Of a stretch of DNA of 64,000 bases, positions 1-9,330 are shown piece after piece. Position 1 is the first letter of the stretch; the number at the start of each line of letters is the position of its first letter. The translations under genes and the position numbers were made by a program. Below the pieces are notes generated by a model. The model had not been told where the DNA came from and did not search any database. It saw only the letters and a list, made by a program, of their open reading frames with translations. The stretch is from Ostreococcus lucimarinus CCE9901 (lineage: Eukaryota > Chlorophyta > Mamiellophyceae > Mamiellales > Bathycoccaceae). The stretch spans positions 248,001-312,000 of the forward strand of contig NC_009363.1 of assembly GCF_000092065.1 (NCBI RefSeq), given 5' to 3'.

Positions 1-28
1 TCCGCGCAGCGATGGCGCTCGAACGCAC

Positions 29-1840
29 GTGAACGATCGACTCGAGAAGCCGTGGGAAGGTCAGGACGACGCGCCGAGATCGAGCGCGCCGCCACCGCGA
101 CCGAATTTGATGAAAAACACGCACGGAGGCGCGCTCGCGCAGGCGCAGATCGTGGAAGTCGCGACGGGGAACGCGCCGAGCACGACGGCGGCGTTCGCGA
201 ACATGGGACTCACGGAGGCGTCGATGCGAGCGATTCACGAGGTGATGGGATTCACGCACGCGACGGCGGTGCAAGATTCGACGCTGCCGCACATCATGCG
301 AGGATTGGATGTGCTCGCGCGCGCGAAGACGGGAAGCGGGAAAACGGTTGGATTTTTGTTGCCGGCGATCGAACGGTTGGCAAAACAAGGAGCGCCGCGA
401 AAGGGGGACGTGTCGTGCCTGGTAATTTCGCCGACGAGAGAGTTGGCGTCGCAAATCGGCGAGGAGGCGAAGAGTTTGTTGACGTATCATCCGTTCAATT
501 GCCAGGTTGTCTTCGGTGGGACGAACATTAACAGCGAACGAAAGCGATTGACGTCGCAAGGGGTTGAATTTTTGGTCGCTACTCCCGGACGGTTGATCGA
601 TCACTTTGAGTCGAGCAACTTGGCGCGCGCGTGCCAAAACCTCGACGTCTTGGTGCTCGACGAGGCGGATCAGCTTCTCGACATGGGTTTCCGACCGAGC
701 TTGGAAAAAATTTTGTCTTATTTGCCTACGCAGCGACAGACGTTGTTGTTCTCCGCCACGGTGCCGAAAACGGTGCATCAAATCGCTGCCAACGCTTTGC
801 GACCGGGTCATCAGTACATCGACTGCGTCGGCGACGACGCACCGGCGACGAATTTGCAAGTTAAGCAATCGCTCATCGTCGCCTCGTTTCACGACCACTT
901 GACGCTGATGACGCAAGCTATTGAAGAACATCAGGCGGAGGAACCAAATCACAAGATCATGGTATTCTTTCCCACCGCTCGTTCGACGCAACTCGCGTCA
1001 GAAATGTTCGAGGCGTGCGGCAAACCCGTCTTTGAGATTCACAGCCGCAAGTCTCAGGCTGTTCGTACGAAGGCGGCGGATAAGTTCCGCGAAGCCCGCG
1101 CGGCGGTCATGATGTCTTCTGATGTCACCGCACGCGGTATGGACTTTCCAGACGTGACGATGGTTATTCAAATCGGTGTTCCGTCTGCTCGCGAGCAATA
1201 CATTCATCGTCTTGGTCGAACCGGGCGCGCAGGCAAGACGGGCAAAGGCTTGCTCATGCTCGATCCCGCGGAGAAGTTTTTCCTCAACGGCGTTCGTGAC
1301 TTACCCATCGAAGTCTTAAACCCTGCGATTGATTCTCAAGTCGACCAGCGCGTGCGCAAGGCCATCAGCAGAATCAATCCGGATACCAAGGCGCAAGCAT
1401 ACAGCGCATGGTTGGGCTTTTACAACGGCTCGAGCGGAAAGATGAAGTGGAGCAAGGACGATTTGATCTTTGCAGCCAACAACTACGCCTTGGAGACCTT
1501 GCAGTGCGAAAGTTTGCCCGGTCTTTTGAAGAAGACTGTGGGTAAGATGGGTCTCAAGGGGTTCACCGCGAACTTGAACATTGTCTCCGAGTTGGGCGGC
1601 GGCGGCGGCGGCGGTCGCGGCGGCGGCGGCGGCGGTCGTGGCGGCGGTGGCGGCGGTCGCGGTGGCGGCGGCTTCGGTGGTGACCGCGGCAGTGGTGGAT
1701 TCGGCGGTGGTGGCGGTGGTCGCGGTGGTCGCGGCGGTGGTCGTGGTGGCGGCGGTGGTCGCGGCGGCGGTCGCGGCGGCGGACGCGGCGGTGGCGCCAA
1801 CGCGACGAGCATGAACTGGCAACAGCAAAGCTTCTATTGA
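29..1840 (+). CDS. DEAD-box ATP-dependent RNA helicase, plant RH25/26/31 type (5' end uncertain)
   Basis: Superfamily 2 RNA helicase. Motifs in order: AKTGSGKT (motif I), PTRELASQ (Ia), VATPGR (Ib), DEAD, SAT (III), then HRLGRTGRAG (VI) in the second RecA domain. The sequence around GGTNINSERKR, the DYPDV-like DFPDV step and the stretch after motif VI resemble the plant RH25/26/31 and yeast Mss116 group, which acts in organelles or the nucleus on structured or intron RNA; localisation here is inference. The last ~80 residues are an RGG/GGR glycine-rich RNA-binding tail. Position 29 is a GTG, and the frame stays open to the window edge, so the real start is either upstream of the window or the ATG at 110. 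It converges on FPGS with a 118-bp gap. Confidence 0.9.
   Translation: MNDRLEKPWEGQDDAPRSSAPPPRPNLMKNTHGGALAQAQIVEVATGNAPSTTAAFANMGLTEASMRAIHEVMGFTHATAVQDSTLPHIMRGLDVLARAKTGSGKTVGFLLPAIERLAKQGAPRKGDVSCLVISPTRELASQIGEEAKSLLTYHPFNCQVVFGGTNINSERKRLTSQGVEFLVATPGRLIDHFESSNLARACQNLDVLVLDEADQLLDMGFRPSLEKILSYLPTQRQTLLFSATVPKTVHQIAANALRPGHQYIDCVGDDAPATNLQVKQSLIVASFHDHLTLMTQAIEEHQAEEPNHKIMVFFPTARSTQLASEMFEACGKPVFEIHSRKSQAVRTKAADKFREARAAVMMSSDVTARGMDFPDVTMVIQIGVPSAREQYIHRLGRTGRAGKTGKGLLMLDPAEKFFLNGVRDLPIEVLNPAIDSQVDQRVRKAISRINPDTKAQAYSAWLGFYNGSSGKMKWSKDDLIFAANNYALETLQCESLPGLLKKTVGKMGLKGFTANLNIVSELGGGGGGGRGGGGGGRGGGGGGRGGGGFGGDRGSGGFGGGGGGRGGRGGGRGGGGGRGGGRGGGRGGGANATSMNWQQQSFY
1597..1797 (+). repeat. 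Gly/Arg-coding GGC-GGT minisatellite
   Basis: About 200 bp of near-uninterrupted GGC/GGT codons with regularly spaced CGC/CGT, encoding the RGG-box tail of the DEAD-box helicase. The low-complexity DNA should vary in length between strains. Confidence 0.85.
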
Positions 1841-1958
1841 GCGCGGTGTCACCCTTTTTTCAAATAAATTCGCAGTAGATTACATTCTTTTATCCGTCGT
1901 GTGGACTAGAACCCTATTCGACTAGAACCGTGATTGTATCAAACGCCTACTCTCCTCT

Positions 1959-3419
1959 CTATTTCACGCACTTCTTTAGATGCCTCAGGACGTCGCCGAC
2001 CAAATACAGACTGCCAGTGACGAGGACGTTGACGCGCGCCGGCGCCACCTCTCGCGCTCGATGTCGAATGAGACTGAGCGCTTGATGAATGCTCGAAACC
2101 ACGACACCTCGAGTGTCTTGAGCTTTTTCTGCGAGCACGTTCGCACGTTTGACGATGATATCGTCCCACGTACGCGCACACCTGTCTTGCCAAGAGGTCG
2201 CCTTTGCGTCCCCGCACTTGTCTAACCCGCTCGTGGTGCTATCCGGCGGGCTAAAAATAGCGCGCTCTAACTGTACGTTTGAAGTCGTGTGGAAAACATC
2301 CGCGACCGGTTCGAGTAAATCCTCCGGTTTGCGATCATCCATGCAGTTGAAAAGCATGATGTTGTGCTCCGCCGTCACCGCTCGCGCGGTGCTCGTAAAC
2401 CATTCGGCGCTGTGGCGCATGGATTCGATGGTGTGCGCGCCGTCGAGATAAAACGTCAAGTTCATCACATCGGGATCGTGCATCACCTGCGATCGACCCG
2501 GCCACGTCGTCTTCTCTAACCCGACGCGAAAGCTCTCCGGTAACTCGTTTCGCGCGAACGAAGCCTCCATCTCCTCCGCCCACGGCTGGTTCGTGGCGTT
2601 CGCCCACTCCCGCACCAACTCCACGGCGACGGCGGCGTTGACGCGTTGGTGCGGTCCCGCCAACCCGACTTCGATCTCACTCCCGCCCTCATAGCTGTCT
2701 AAATCTCTCGCGACGACTAACGGCGAACCAACCTCGGCGGCGCGACGCTCGAGCGCGACCATCGCCTCGGGTTTTTGCGGCGCCGTAAACGTTCGCACGC
2801 CCGGCTTCATGATCCCCGCCTTCTCCGTCGCGATTTTCCCCAAAGTATCCCCTAAAATATCCACGTGATCCATCCCGAGCGACGTGATCCCGCACGCCGC
2901 CGGCGCGCGCACCACGTTCGTCGCGTCCAGGCGCCCCCCCAACCCCACCTCCAGCACGCACGCCTCCACCCCCGCGCTCGAGAAAATTCGCAGCCCCAAC
3001 AGCGTCAAAAACCTAAAGTACGCCGGCATCCCCAGATCTCCGCACCGCGCCGCGATCGCGTCCCGCGTCCACCAAAACTCCCTCGCGAACGTCTCCTCGT
3101 CCACCATCGCCCCGTCGATCCGAAATCGTTCTCGCACGTCCATCAAGTGCGGGCTCGTGAACGTCCCCACCCGCGTCCCGCTCGCCCTGAGCATCCCCTC
3201 CACCATCGCGCACGTCGATCCCTTCCCCTTCGTCCCCGCCACGTGCACCACGTCGAGCGCGTCGACGCGCCCTCGCAGGTCCAGCCTCGAGACGTACGTC
3301 TCCAGCTGCGCGAACTGCGCCTCCCACGTCACCGCGCCCGGGTCCGCGCGTTTTTTACCCGTGATCGTCTTCGCGAGCTCGCGCACCGCCGCGTCGTACG
3401 TGCGGTCGTCGTCGCGCAT
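1959..3419 (-). CDS. FPGS: Folylpolyglutamate synthase (FPGS/FolC family)
   Basis: Mur-ligase family enzyme that adds gamma-glutamates to folates using ATP. Visible motifs are the P-loop GTKGKGST, TSPHLMDVRERFRI, PAYFRFLTL, the LEVGLGGRLDATN block and SLGMDHVDILGDT followed by EKAGIMKPG. The PYFRFLT and SLG(I/M)DH signatures fit eukaryotic FPGS better than dihydrofolate synthase, though a dual role cannot be excluded. I start at the ATG at 3419 (486 aa). The open frame continues upstream to 3740, but those residues are low-complexity Arg/Thr and overlap a TATA-like box, so they are probably leader. No clear transit peptide follows the chosen start. Confidence 0.88.
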   Translation of the reverse strand: MRDDDRTYDAAVRELAKTITGKKRADPGAVTWEAQFAQLETYVSRLDLRGRVDALDVVHVAGTKGKGSTCAMVEGMLRASGTRVGTFTSPHLMDVRERFRIDGAMVDEETFAREFWWTRDAIAARCGDLGMPAYFRFLTLLGLRIFSSAGVEACVLEVGLGGRLDATNVVRAPAACGITSLGMDHVDILGDTLGKIATEKAGIMKPGVRTFTAPQKPEAMVALERRAAEVGSPLVVARDLDSYEGGSEIEVGLAGPHQRVNAAVAVELVREWANATNQPWAEEMEASFARNELPESFRVGLEKTTWPGRSQVMHDPDVMNLTFYLDGAHTIESMRHSAEWFTSTARAVTAEHNIMLFNCMDDRKPEDLLEPVADVFHTTSNVQLERAIFSPPDSTTSGLDKCGDAKATSWQDRCARTWDDIIVKRANVLAEKAQDTRGVVVSSIHQALSLIRHRAREVAPARVNVLVTGSLYLVGDVLRHLKKCVK

Positions 3420-3814
3420 CGTCGTCGTCGTCGCGCGGGTCGTCGTCGTTCGATTCGTTTCGATGTTTCGTTTCGATTCGACGCGTTCGTCGCCTTCCGC
3501 GCGCGAGTTCGACGCCGTCGAATTCCGCGGATTATTTTTATCTCGCGATTCGCCGCGTCGGCGATCGCGGCGCGTTCGCGCGCGCGCGCGTCGCGCGATC
3601 GCGCGCGCGGCGCGCGGTCGAGGCGGCCTCGTCGTTTTATATAGCGAAAGTGTCGTATTTAAGGAGTCTCTCGTTCGCGTTGAGTCACGACCCGTCGAGA
3701 GAGTCGTAACACCCCCGCGATTGTGACGGCGCGCGCACACCGCGACGCGCGCGGTCGCGTCGCGCGCGCGTCGCCGCGGTCGCTCGGACTCGATTCCGAC
3801 GACGCGCGCGCGCG
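3420..3814. promoter_or_regulatory. Divergent promoter region FPGS / DHHC transferase
   Basis: About 395 bp between two divergent start codons. It holds runs of CGCG/GCGC and one TATA-like box on the minus strand. The overlapping open frames are low-complexity Arg/Ala/Thr, typical of GC-rich noncoding DNA. I see no other gene here. Confidence 0.55.
3635..3643 (-). promoter_or_regulatory. Candidate TATA box for FPGS
   Basis: On the minus strand this reads TATATAAAA, the only canonical TATA element in this otherwise CGCG-rich intergenic stretch. It lies about 215 bp upstream of the FPGS ATG at 3419 and would place transcription start near 3605. It argues against using the longer open frame to 3740. 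Confidence 0.5.
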
Positions 3815-4855
3815 ATGGCGTCGCCCGCGCGACGGACGCGCGAGACGGACGACGCGACGGTGAACGCCATGGGTGGCGATCGAAACGTGTTCGCGTCGCG
3901 CGCGTGCGACGCGTGCCGCGCGCTCGGGTCGTTCATGGTGCTCGTCGTGCTGGCGATCGTCGGGCTGACGTACTACGCCACGGTGGTCGTCGTGTACGGA
4001 CCGTTGGCGGCGGAGGGGGGGGAGGACGCGGGCGTGGCGACGGGGGCGCTGTGCGCGTATCACGTCTTCGCGTTCATGCTGCTGTGGTCGTACTTTGCGT
4101 GCGTGCTGACGGCGCCGGGAGACGTGCCGAGGGGGTGGACGCCGGCGCCGGAGGATCCCGAGGAGGCGGCGTCGGAGGCGAAGAAGTCGAACAGCGAAAA
4201 GAGACGGCGGTTTTGTAAAAAGTGCGCGGCGTGGAAGCCGACGCGGACGCACCACTGCTCGGTGTGCAAACGATGCGTGTTGAAGATGGATCATCACTGC
4301 GTGTGGGTCGCGAATTGCGTGGGGGCGTATAACTATAAATTTTTTCTGCAGTTTTTGGCGTACACGTTCTTGGCGACGGTGCTGGATGCGATTTTACTGT
4401 TGAGCAATTTTATAGATTTCTTCAAAGACGTCGAGGAGAGTCAGGCTGCGGGAAGCCAAGGGGCGGACGCGAAGGTCGATCCGGCGGAAGGAACGGAGTT
4501 AGCGGTGGTGTTTGTGACGTTTATAGTCAACGTGGCGTTCTCGGCGTCGTTACTGGGCTTTTTAGTGATGCACGGTAACTTGATCCTGAGCAACATGACG
4601 ACGATCGAAATGTACGAAAAGAAAAAGACGCTTCCGTGGAAGTACGACTTGGGAAGGTTCAGAAACTTCAAGGAAGTGTTTGGAGAGAACGTTTTCATGT
4701 GGTTCCTCCCCGTGCATTCGAGCTCGCACTTGGAAAAGATGCGCGTGAACACGGGGATTTCAGACGGGGAATGTTTAGAAGGCGCCGCGTACGCCAGGGC
4801 GTGCGAAAGCGCGCAACGAGAGGCGACGATCGGGAATAGAAAAGGTCGAGCGTAG
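3815..4855 (+). CDS. DHHC-type protein S-acyltransferase
   Basis: Integral-membrane palmitoyltransferase (346 aa) that transfers palmitate from its own cysteine to cysteines of substrate proteins. The cysteine-rich domain runs FCKKCAAWKPTRTHHCSVC then CVLKMDHHCVWVANCVG, with catalytic D159-H160-H161-C162. Four hydrophobic segments are visible: about residues 35-60, 75-95, 175-197 and 225-247. This is the usual 4-TM layout with the DHHC loop between TM2 and TM3. A second in-frame ATG at codon 19 (MGGDRN) is a possible alternative start. Substrates cannot be told from sequence. It is divergent from FPGS and converges on the spliced gene at 5000-5620. Confidence 0.93.
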   Translation: MASPARRTRETDDATVNAMGGDRNVFASRACDACRALGSFMVLVVLAIVGLTYYATVVVVYGPLAAEGGEDAGVATGALCAYHVFAFMLLWSYFACVLTAPGDVPRGWTPAPEDPEEAASEAKKSNSEKRRRFCKKCAAWKPTRTHHCSVCKRCVLKMDHHCVWVANCVGAYNYKFFLQFLAYTFLATVLDAILLLSNFIDFFKDVEESQAAGSQGADAKVDPAEGTELAVVFVTFIVNVAFSASLLGFLVMHGNLILSNMTTIEMYEKKKTLPWKYDLGRFRNFKEVFGENVFMWFLPVHSSSHLEKMRVNTGISDGECLEGAAYARACESAQREATIGNRKGRA

Positions 4856-4999
4856 ATTTATTGGATGCAAGCATAGATTTGTCGAGCGCGCGTCGCGTCC
4901 ATGGAGATGTCGACGTCGCGAGCGATACAAGTGACTAGAAAGACGAAGCGCGGGACTATTGTGTAGTATACATGCACTCGCTACTGTCTGCGTCTTTCG

Positions 5000-5620
5000 C
5001 TACCCTCGCCTCGGTTTGCTCATGATTTCTTTCAACATCTGCCGCCTCGCCAGCTCTCTCGGCGCGTTCGCCGCCTCTATTTTCTTCTCCAGCGCCAACT
5101 TCTTCTCGCTCAAATTCTCCAACAACTCGTATCGCAGCTGCGGCATCGCTCGCGAGCGTCTATCGTAATTCTCAATCGCCGTCTTCGCGCTCGAACTGCG
5201 CGTCATCCGAAGCGCACGTCGACGCATTCGTCAGTCACCCGCGCGCCTTCGTCGTTACGCGTCGCCGTCGAGTCCTCGCGCGCGCTCGCTCGGCTCGCAA
5301 CACCAATCGCACCTCATCGCCTTCACCGCCCGCTCGAGCGTCGGCAAATCGCTCGTCGCGCTCGCCTCGCTCTGTATCGCCGCGTTCAGCGTCGTCGTTC
5401 GCAGCACCTCCGCCGCGTCTCGCACGTTCGCCGCCGTCGCGTCGACGCACGCGCGCGCGAACCCATCGACGAAGTGCGTCCCGCGCTTCGCGATGAAACT
5501 CGCGACTTCGCCCCCCCCCGCGCCGTCGCCGCCGCCGACGAGCGCGTGCATCGCGCCCTGCGTCACCGTGTCGCTCACCGCGGACGCCGCGGTGGAGAGC
5601 GTGGACGAGAGCGCGTCCAT
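5000..5620 (-). CDS. Unknown protein, two-exon gene (candidate 117-nt intron at 5196-5312)
   Basis: Two same-frame minus-strand ORFs are separated by stops: 5255-5668 and 5000-5227. Between them is an intron-like stretch: donor GAG|GTGCGA (first intron base 5312), branch-like ACTGAC, and acceptor GCGCAG (last base 5196). Removing 5196-5312 joins 5313-5620 to 5000-5195 in frame and gives 167 aa starting MDALSS at 5620. Two weaker donors (GTGTTG and GTAACG) also keep the frame. The product has an Ala/Ser/Thr-rich N-terminal half and a charged helical C-terminal half (EKKLALEKKIEAANAPREL). I do not recognise the family. The alternative is two separate small proteins of about 121 and 75 aa. Confidence 0.5.
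5196..5312 (-). other. Candidate short spliceosomal intron
   Basis: 117 nt on the minus strand with GTGCGA donor, a CTGAC branch motif about 35 nt before the acceptor, and a CAG acceptor. It contains in-frame stops, and its removal keeps the reading frame. The architecture matches the better-supported intron at 36481-36565. Confidence 0.45.
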
Positions 5621-5688
5621 GGCGCGTCGCGATGTCGCGCGCGGGGCGCGACTCGACGCGCGCGGCATTTCGCCGCCGTCGGCGCGTC

Positions 5689-6429
5689 ATGCGCGCCGTC
5701 GTCTCGGCGCGCGCGCGAAGCGCGCGAAGCGCGCGCATCGAGGCGTCGACGAGCGGCGCGACGGCGCGAGGACTCGCGGCGCGCGCGCGCGGCGCGAGGA
5801 TTCGCGATCGGTGTGGAACGGTTTCGACGACCGTCGAACGACGCGCCGTCGCGCGCGCGCGCGGCGGACGCGAAAGCGACGGGACGGACTCGTTCGACGC
5901 GATGTTTCGCGATCTCGAGCGAGAGACGCGGTGGATGTTCGAGCGCGCGGCGCGCGAGTCGAGGGCGCTCGAGGGACGCCGGCGCGAGGCGCTCGAGCGG
6001 CGGCGAGCGGCGCCGCGCGACGCGGGAATCGGGGACGATTGGCGACGAGAGGAGCGCGGAGAAAAGCTTCTACCCGGAGGTGGGGTGCACAGGTATTACG
6101 TCAGCGAGCGGGTGACGACGTACGGAGGCGCGCCCGCGCGAGGCGCTCGCGTCGGCTCGGCGGTCGGCTCGAGCTCGGGGTTCCTCGCGACGTGCCTCGC
6201 GCTCGGCGTCGCGGCGACGTACGCGAGCCTGGGGAGAAAGTTTTTCAAAGGCTTCGACAGGACGTCGTACAAAGAGGACGCGAAACTCGGTCTCACAGCG
6301 CGCTGGCCGCTGTTGTACGCGTCTTCAAGCAGGTTTCGGGACGAGTTCGCCGCGGCGACGGCGGACCCACCGCGCGACGACGACGATCGCGGCGCGAAAA
6401 AAGACGTCGACGTCGACGTCGACGAGTAG
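5689..6429 (+). CDS. Unknown single-pass membrane protein
   Basis: About 246 aa from the ATG at 5689; an in-frame ATG at 5632 would add 19 Arg-rich residues. The N-terminus is Arg/Ala/Ser-rich and could be an organelle-targeting sequence. A coiled region rich in Arg/Glu follows (DAMFRDLERETRWMFERAAR). Near residues 175-195 there is one hydrophobic segment (GFLATCLALGVAATYASL). Then comes an apparently constrained block, FKGFDRTSYKEDAKLGLTAR plus WPLLYASSSRFRDEF, and an acidic tail. The order of a membrane span and then a WPLL-type block resembles small plant plastid or mitochondrial proteins, but I cannot name the family. Confidence 0.6.
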   Translation: MRAVVSARARSARSARIEASTSGATARGLAARARGARIRDRCGTVSTTVERRAVARARGGRESDGTDSFDAMFRDLERETRWMFERAARESRALEGRRREALERRRAAPRDAGIGDDWRREERGEKLLPGGGVHRYYVSERVTTYGGAPARGARVGSAVGSSSGFLATCLALGVAATYASLGRKFFKGFDRTSYKEDAKLGLTARWPLLYASSSRFRDEFAAATADPPRDDDDRGAKKDVDVDVDE

Positions 6430-6472
6430 CTCACGTAGCGTTCAGACGTGTCCATTTCAACACTTTGTGCGA

Positions 6473-6520
6473 TTCAAAAAACCATCCGGGCGTCGGTTCA
6501 AAAAACCATCCGCGCGTCGG
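6473..6520. repeat. 24-bp tandem duplication upstream of the HAD-PAP gene
   Basis: Two adjacent 24-bp copies (6473-6496 and 6497-6520) differing at one base. Each starts TTCAAAAAACCATCC and ends GCGTCGG. It lies 115-160 bp before the ATG at 6635, so it may sit in the promoter or 5' UTR. Confidence 0.8.
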
Positions 6521-6634
6521 TCGCCGCACAGTCAGCGTCGTCCGCGGAATATCTTTCTAGAAAGTCGACCCCGACCCCGGCAAACCTCCGCGCGCGCGCG
6601 CGCCGCCGGACGCGCGCGCGCGCGCACGAGCGCC

Positions 6635-9154
6635 ATGGACGCGACGTCGGCCACCGCGCGCGTCGCGACGCGCGCGCGCGGCATCGGCGTGCGAAACGCT
6701 GCGCGACCGGGTGTCCCCGCGCGCGCGCACCGCGCGACGCGTCGCGCGCGACGCGACGCGACGGCGAGAGCGTCGGAGCGCGCGGACGACGAACGCACCG
6801 CGGGACCCGACAGTCTGCGCACGCGGGCGCGAACGGCGGTGGACGCGGCGAACGCGGCGCTCGGGACGGGCTCCGCGGCGCGTTCGCGCGAGAGCGCGGC
6901 GGGACGACGGCGCTCGAGCGAGCCCGCGCGCGTCGAGGCGAACGATGGGGTGGAGTACGACGTTAAATTAATCGTCACTGATGTCGATGGAACGCTGTTG
7001 GACTCGAAGCAGCGGTTGAGCGAGAGGACGGCGGCGGCGCTGCGGGAAGCGGCGGAGTTGGGCGTGCGCACCGTCGTCGCCACGGGGAAGACCAGAGGGC
7101 CGTGGGCGCGCAAGCTGTACGACGAGCTCGGGCGGGATAACAAGAAGATGCCTGGGTTATTCATACAAGGTCTCATCACGTGCGACGGACTCGGGAAGAC
7201 GATCAAGAGTCGGACGCTGGATAAGGCGTACGTGAAGGATATTTTGCGCTTTGCGCAAGCGCGAGACTGCACGATTGTGGCGTTTTGCGACACTAAGATC
7301 GTGTGTTCGACGCGAAATGAGCTCACGGACAAAGTCTTAGACTACGGCGAGCCAGAACCGGTGGAGTGCGGAGATTTATTGGCCAAGAGCGATGAGTACG
7401 ACGTCAACAAGTTGTTACTCTTTTGCGACGACGCCGACGTGCAACGATACCGCCTCGAGGTGCGCGGAAGCTCGCTCTCCGACGCATGCGATGTTACCGT
7501 GGCCGTGTCCGGTATGTTAGAATTCTTACCGAAAGGTGCGAGCAAAGGCGCCGCTGTTCGCGAGCTGTGTGAGTCGTTGGAAATCGATTTAGCCAACGTC
7601 CTGGCGCTGGGCGACGGTGAAAACGACAAGGAAATGCTAACCTACGCGGGTGTCGGCGTCGCCGTCGGAAATGCGAGCGACGCCACGAAAGCGGTGGCGG
7701 ATATTGTTTTGGACGAAACGAACGATGATGACGCCGTGGCTGTGGCTATAGAAAGGTACGTGCTTCCGGTATTGAGACGCGAAGCCAAAGCCAAGGCGGA
7801 GGCAGAGGCGGAAGCAAAGCGCAAGCTGAAAGAAGAAGCTAAAGCCAAGGCCACAGCAAAGGTTCAGGCAGCGAAAGAAAAAGCGGAGTATCAAGTGCTT
7901 TTAAGACAAAAGACCGAAGACGAGCGCAGAGAGGCGGAAGCTGAGCTCGAGGCTGAGCTCGAGTTGAAGGTCGAAACTGAGGAAAAATTGCTCGGATTGG
8001 TCAGAGCAGTGGCGCAAGGCACACAACGCGTCAGCGAAGCGCTCACGCCGCAAGAAATTGAAGCGAACGAAGCTAGAGACGCGGCGTCGACGACGTCTTC
8101 GTCGGTGGAAAGTGAGACCACAACCGACGAGAGGCAGGCGCAGCTCGACGCGATCGAAGCGTTGGCCGCAAAGCAATCGCAAGAGTTGCTTGAACGCCAA
8201 CGCGCGAATCAAGAGCGTTTGAAAAGACTGCAGCTCGAGTACCAAGCCGCCAAGGCGGAGCTCGCAAAGGTTGAAAAGAAAAGCACGGCAAAAATGGCTG
8301 CAAAAGTTGTCAAAGTTGACGACCGCGCGACGTCCACCGACGCCGAGGAAGACGAGAAGGAACGCATTCGTTCTGAGACAAACATCATCAAGGCTCGTAC
8401 ATCTCTCAAGAAAGCCGCTCAAAAGGCGAAGAGTGACGCCCGAAAGTCTGAAAAAGAAGCGCGCGTACAGGAAAAGCGCCAAGTGGAGGAGACTGGCGTA
8501 ACAACTAAGGACGCGGTGAACGGTGCAAATCTCTTCGCCGGCTTCGTCGCCTCGGCGCTTAAAACCGTCGCCACGCTGGGCGGAGCGGAAGTTTTGCGTC
8601 GTCGTCAAGAGGCTGATCGCGATGCGTCGAAAGCGCGCTTACTTTTGGAATTGGTGGATGTCGACGGCGGCCGCGAATGTAGTCCAGACACGCTCGAGCG
8701 CATCAACGAGGCAATCGCCACGCTCGAGGCGTTGAATCCCACAAAAAAAGGAGCGAAGAGCACTCTGATGCTCGGCCTTTGGAGCTGCGCGTTCACGAAT
8801 TGTCCGCAGATTCTGGGAACGGAAGGCATCAACATGATGAAACAGAAGGGCGCGACCACATTCTTTAGCTACGATCTCGACACCGAGCGGTGCGAAATCG
8901 ACCGAGGGTGGCCTCTGAGACGTCTGCGAGCGAGCGTATCGTACAGAACTGATTCTTCGTTCGAGCTCGATATTCCCCTGGCTCCCATATCTAAAGTGTT
9001 CGGGATTTCGTTATCCAACGAAGAGCGCAACTACTCCGCCCTGACGGTGACGTATCTCGATCCGGACATGCAAATTTGCCGAGGTCGCGACGATACCGTG
9101 TACGTCTTCGTGCAAAACGACCCGACGCACAGGCTCGATCTCATCGGCGATTAA
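6635..9154 (+). CDS. Plastid-targeted HAD hydrolase (Cof type) fused to a PAP/fibrillin domain
   Basis: 839 aa from the ATG at 6635 in good context (GCGCCATGG). Residues 1-100 are Arg/Ala/Ser/Thr-rich and look like a chloroplast transit peptide. Residues ~110-375 are a HAD hydrolase of the Cof/sugar-phosphatase type, with nucleophile motif DVDGT (D116, D118) and the GDGEND motif near 326-331. Residues ~380-600 are a long Lys/Glu/Ala/Arg coiled coil. The last ~200 residues resemble plastid lipid-associated PAP/fibrillin domains: LELVDVDGGRECSP near the start, then a beta-rich part ending YLDPDMQICRGRDDTVYVF. Known fibrillins sit on plastoglobules or thylakoids, so the phosphatase may be tethered there (inference). 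Substrate unknown. Confidence 0.85.
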   Translation: MDATSATARVATRARGIGVRNAARPGVPARAHRATRRARRDATARASERADDERTAGPDSLRTRARTAVDAANAALGTGSAARSRESAAGRRRSSEPARVEANDGVEYDVKLIVTDVDGTLLDSKQRLSERTAAALREAAELGVRTVVATGKTRGPWARKLYDELGRDNKKMPGLFIQGLITCDGLGKTIKSRTLDKAYVKDILRFAQARDCTIVAFCDTKIVCSTRNELTDKVLDYGEPEPVECGDLLAKSDEYDVNKLLLFCDDADVQRYRLEVRGSSLSDACDVTVAVSGMLEFLPKGASKGAAVRELCESLEIDLANVLALGDGENDKEMLTYAGVGVAVGNASDATKAVADIVLDETNDDDAVAVAIERYVLPVLRREAKAKAEAEAEAKRKLKEEAKAKATAKVQAAKEKAEYQVLLRQKTEDERREAEAELEAELELKVETEEKLLGLVRAVAQGTQRVSEALTPQEIEANEARDAASTTSSSVESETTTDERQAQLDAIEALAAKQSQELLERQRANQERLKRLQLEYQAAKAELAKVEKKSTAKMAAKVVKVDDRATSTDAEEDEKERIRSETNIIKARTSLKKAAQKAKSDARKSEKEARVQEKRQVEETGVTTKDAVNGANLFAGFVASALKTVATLGGAEVLRRRQEADRDASKARLLLELVDVDGGRECSPDTLERINEAIATLEALNPTKKGAKSTLMLGLWSCAFTNCPQILGTEGINMMKQKGATTFFSYDLDTERCEIDRGWPLRRLRASVSYRTDSSFELDIPLAPISKVFGISLSNEERNYSALTVTYLDPDMQICRGRDDTVYVFVQNDPTHRLDLIGD

Positions 9155-9330
9155 CGCGACGCGCGAAGCGTTCGTTCCTCGCCTCGCCTTAGCTCTCGCG
9201 TTGTGATAGAGGTGCCCGCAATCGTCCCTCAACTCCCCCCCGGTGCCCGGATTTTCAGAGAATCGCGATCGCGCGCAGAACTCGGAGACGAGCGCGCGCC
9301 GGCGCGGCGCCACCGCGCGTCGCGCGCGCG

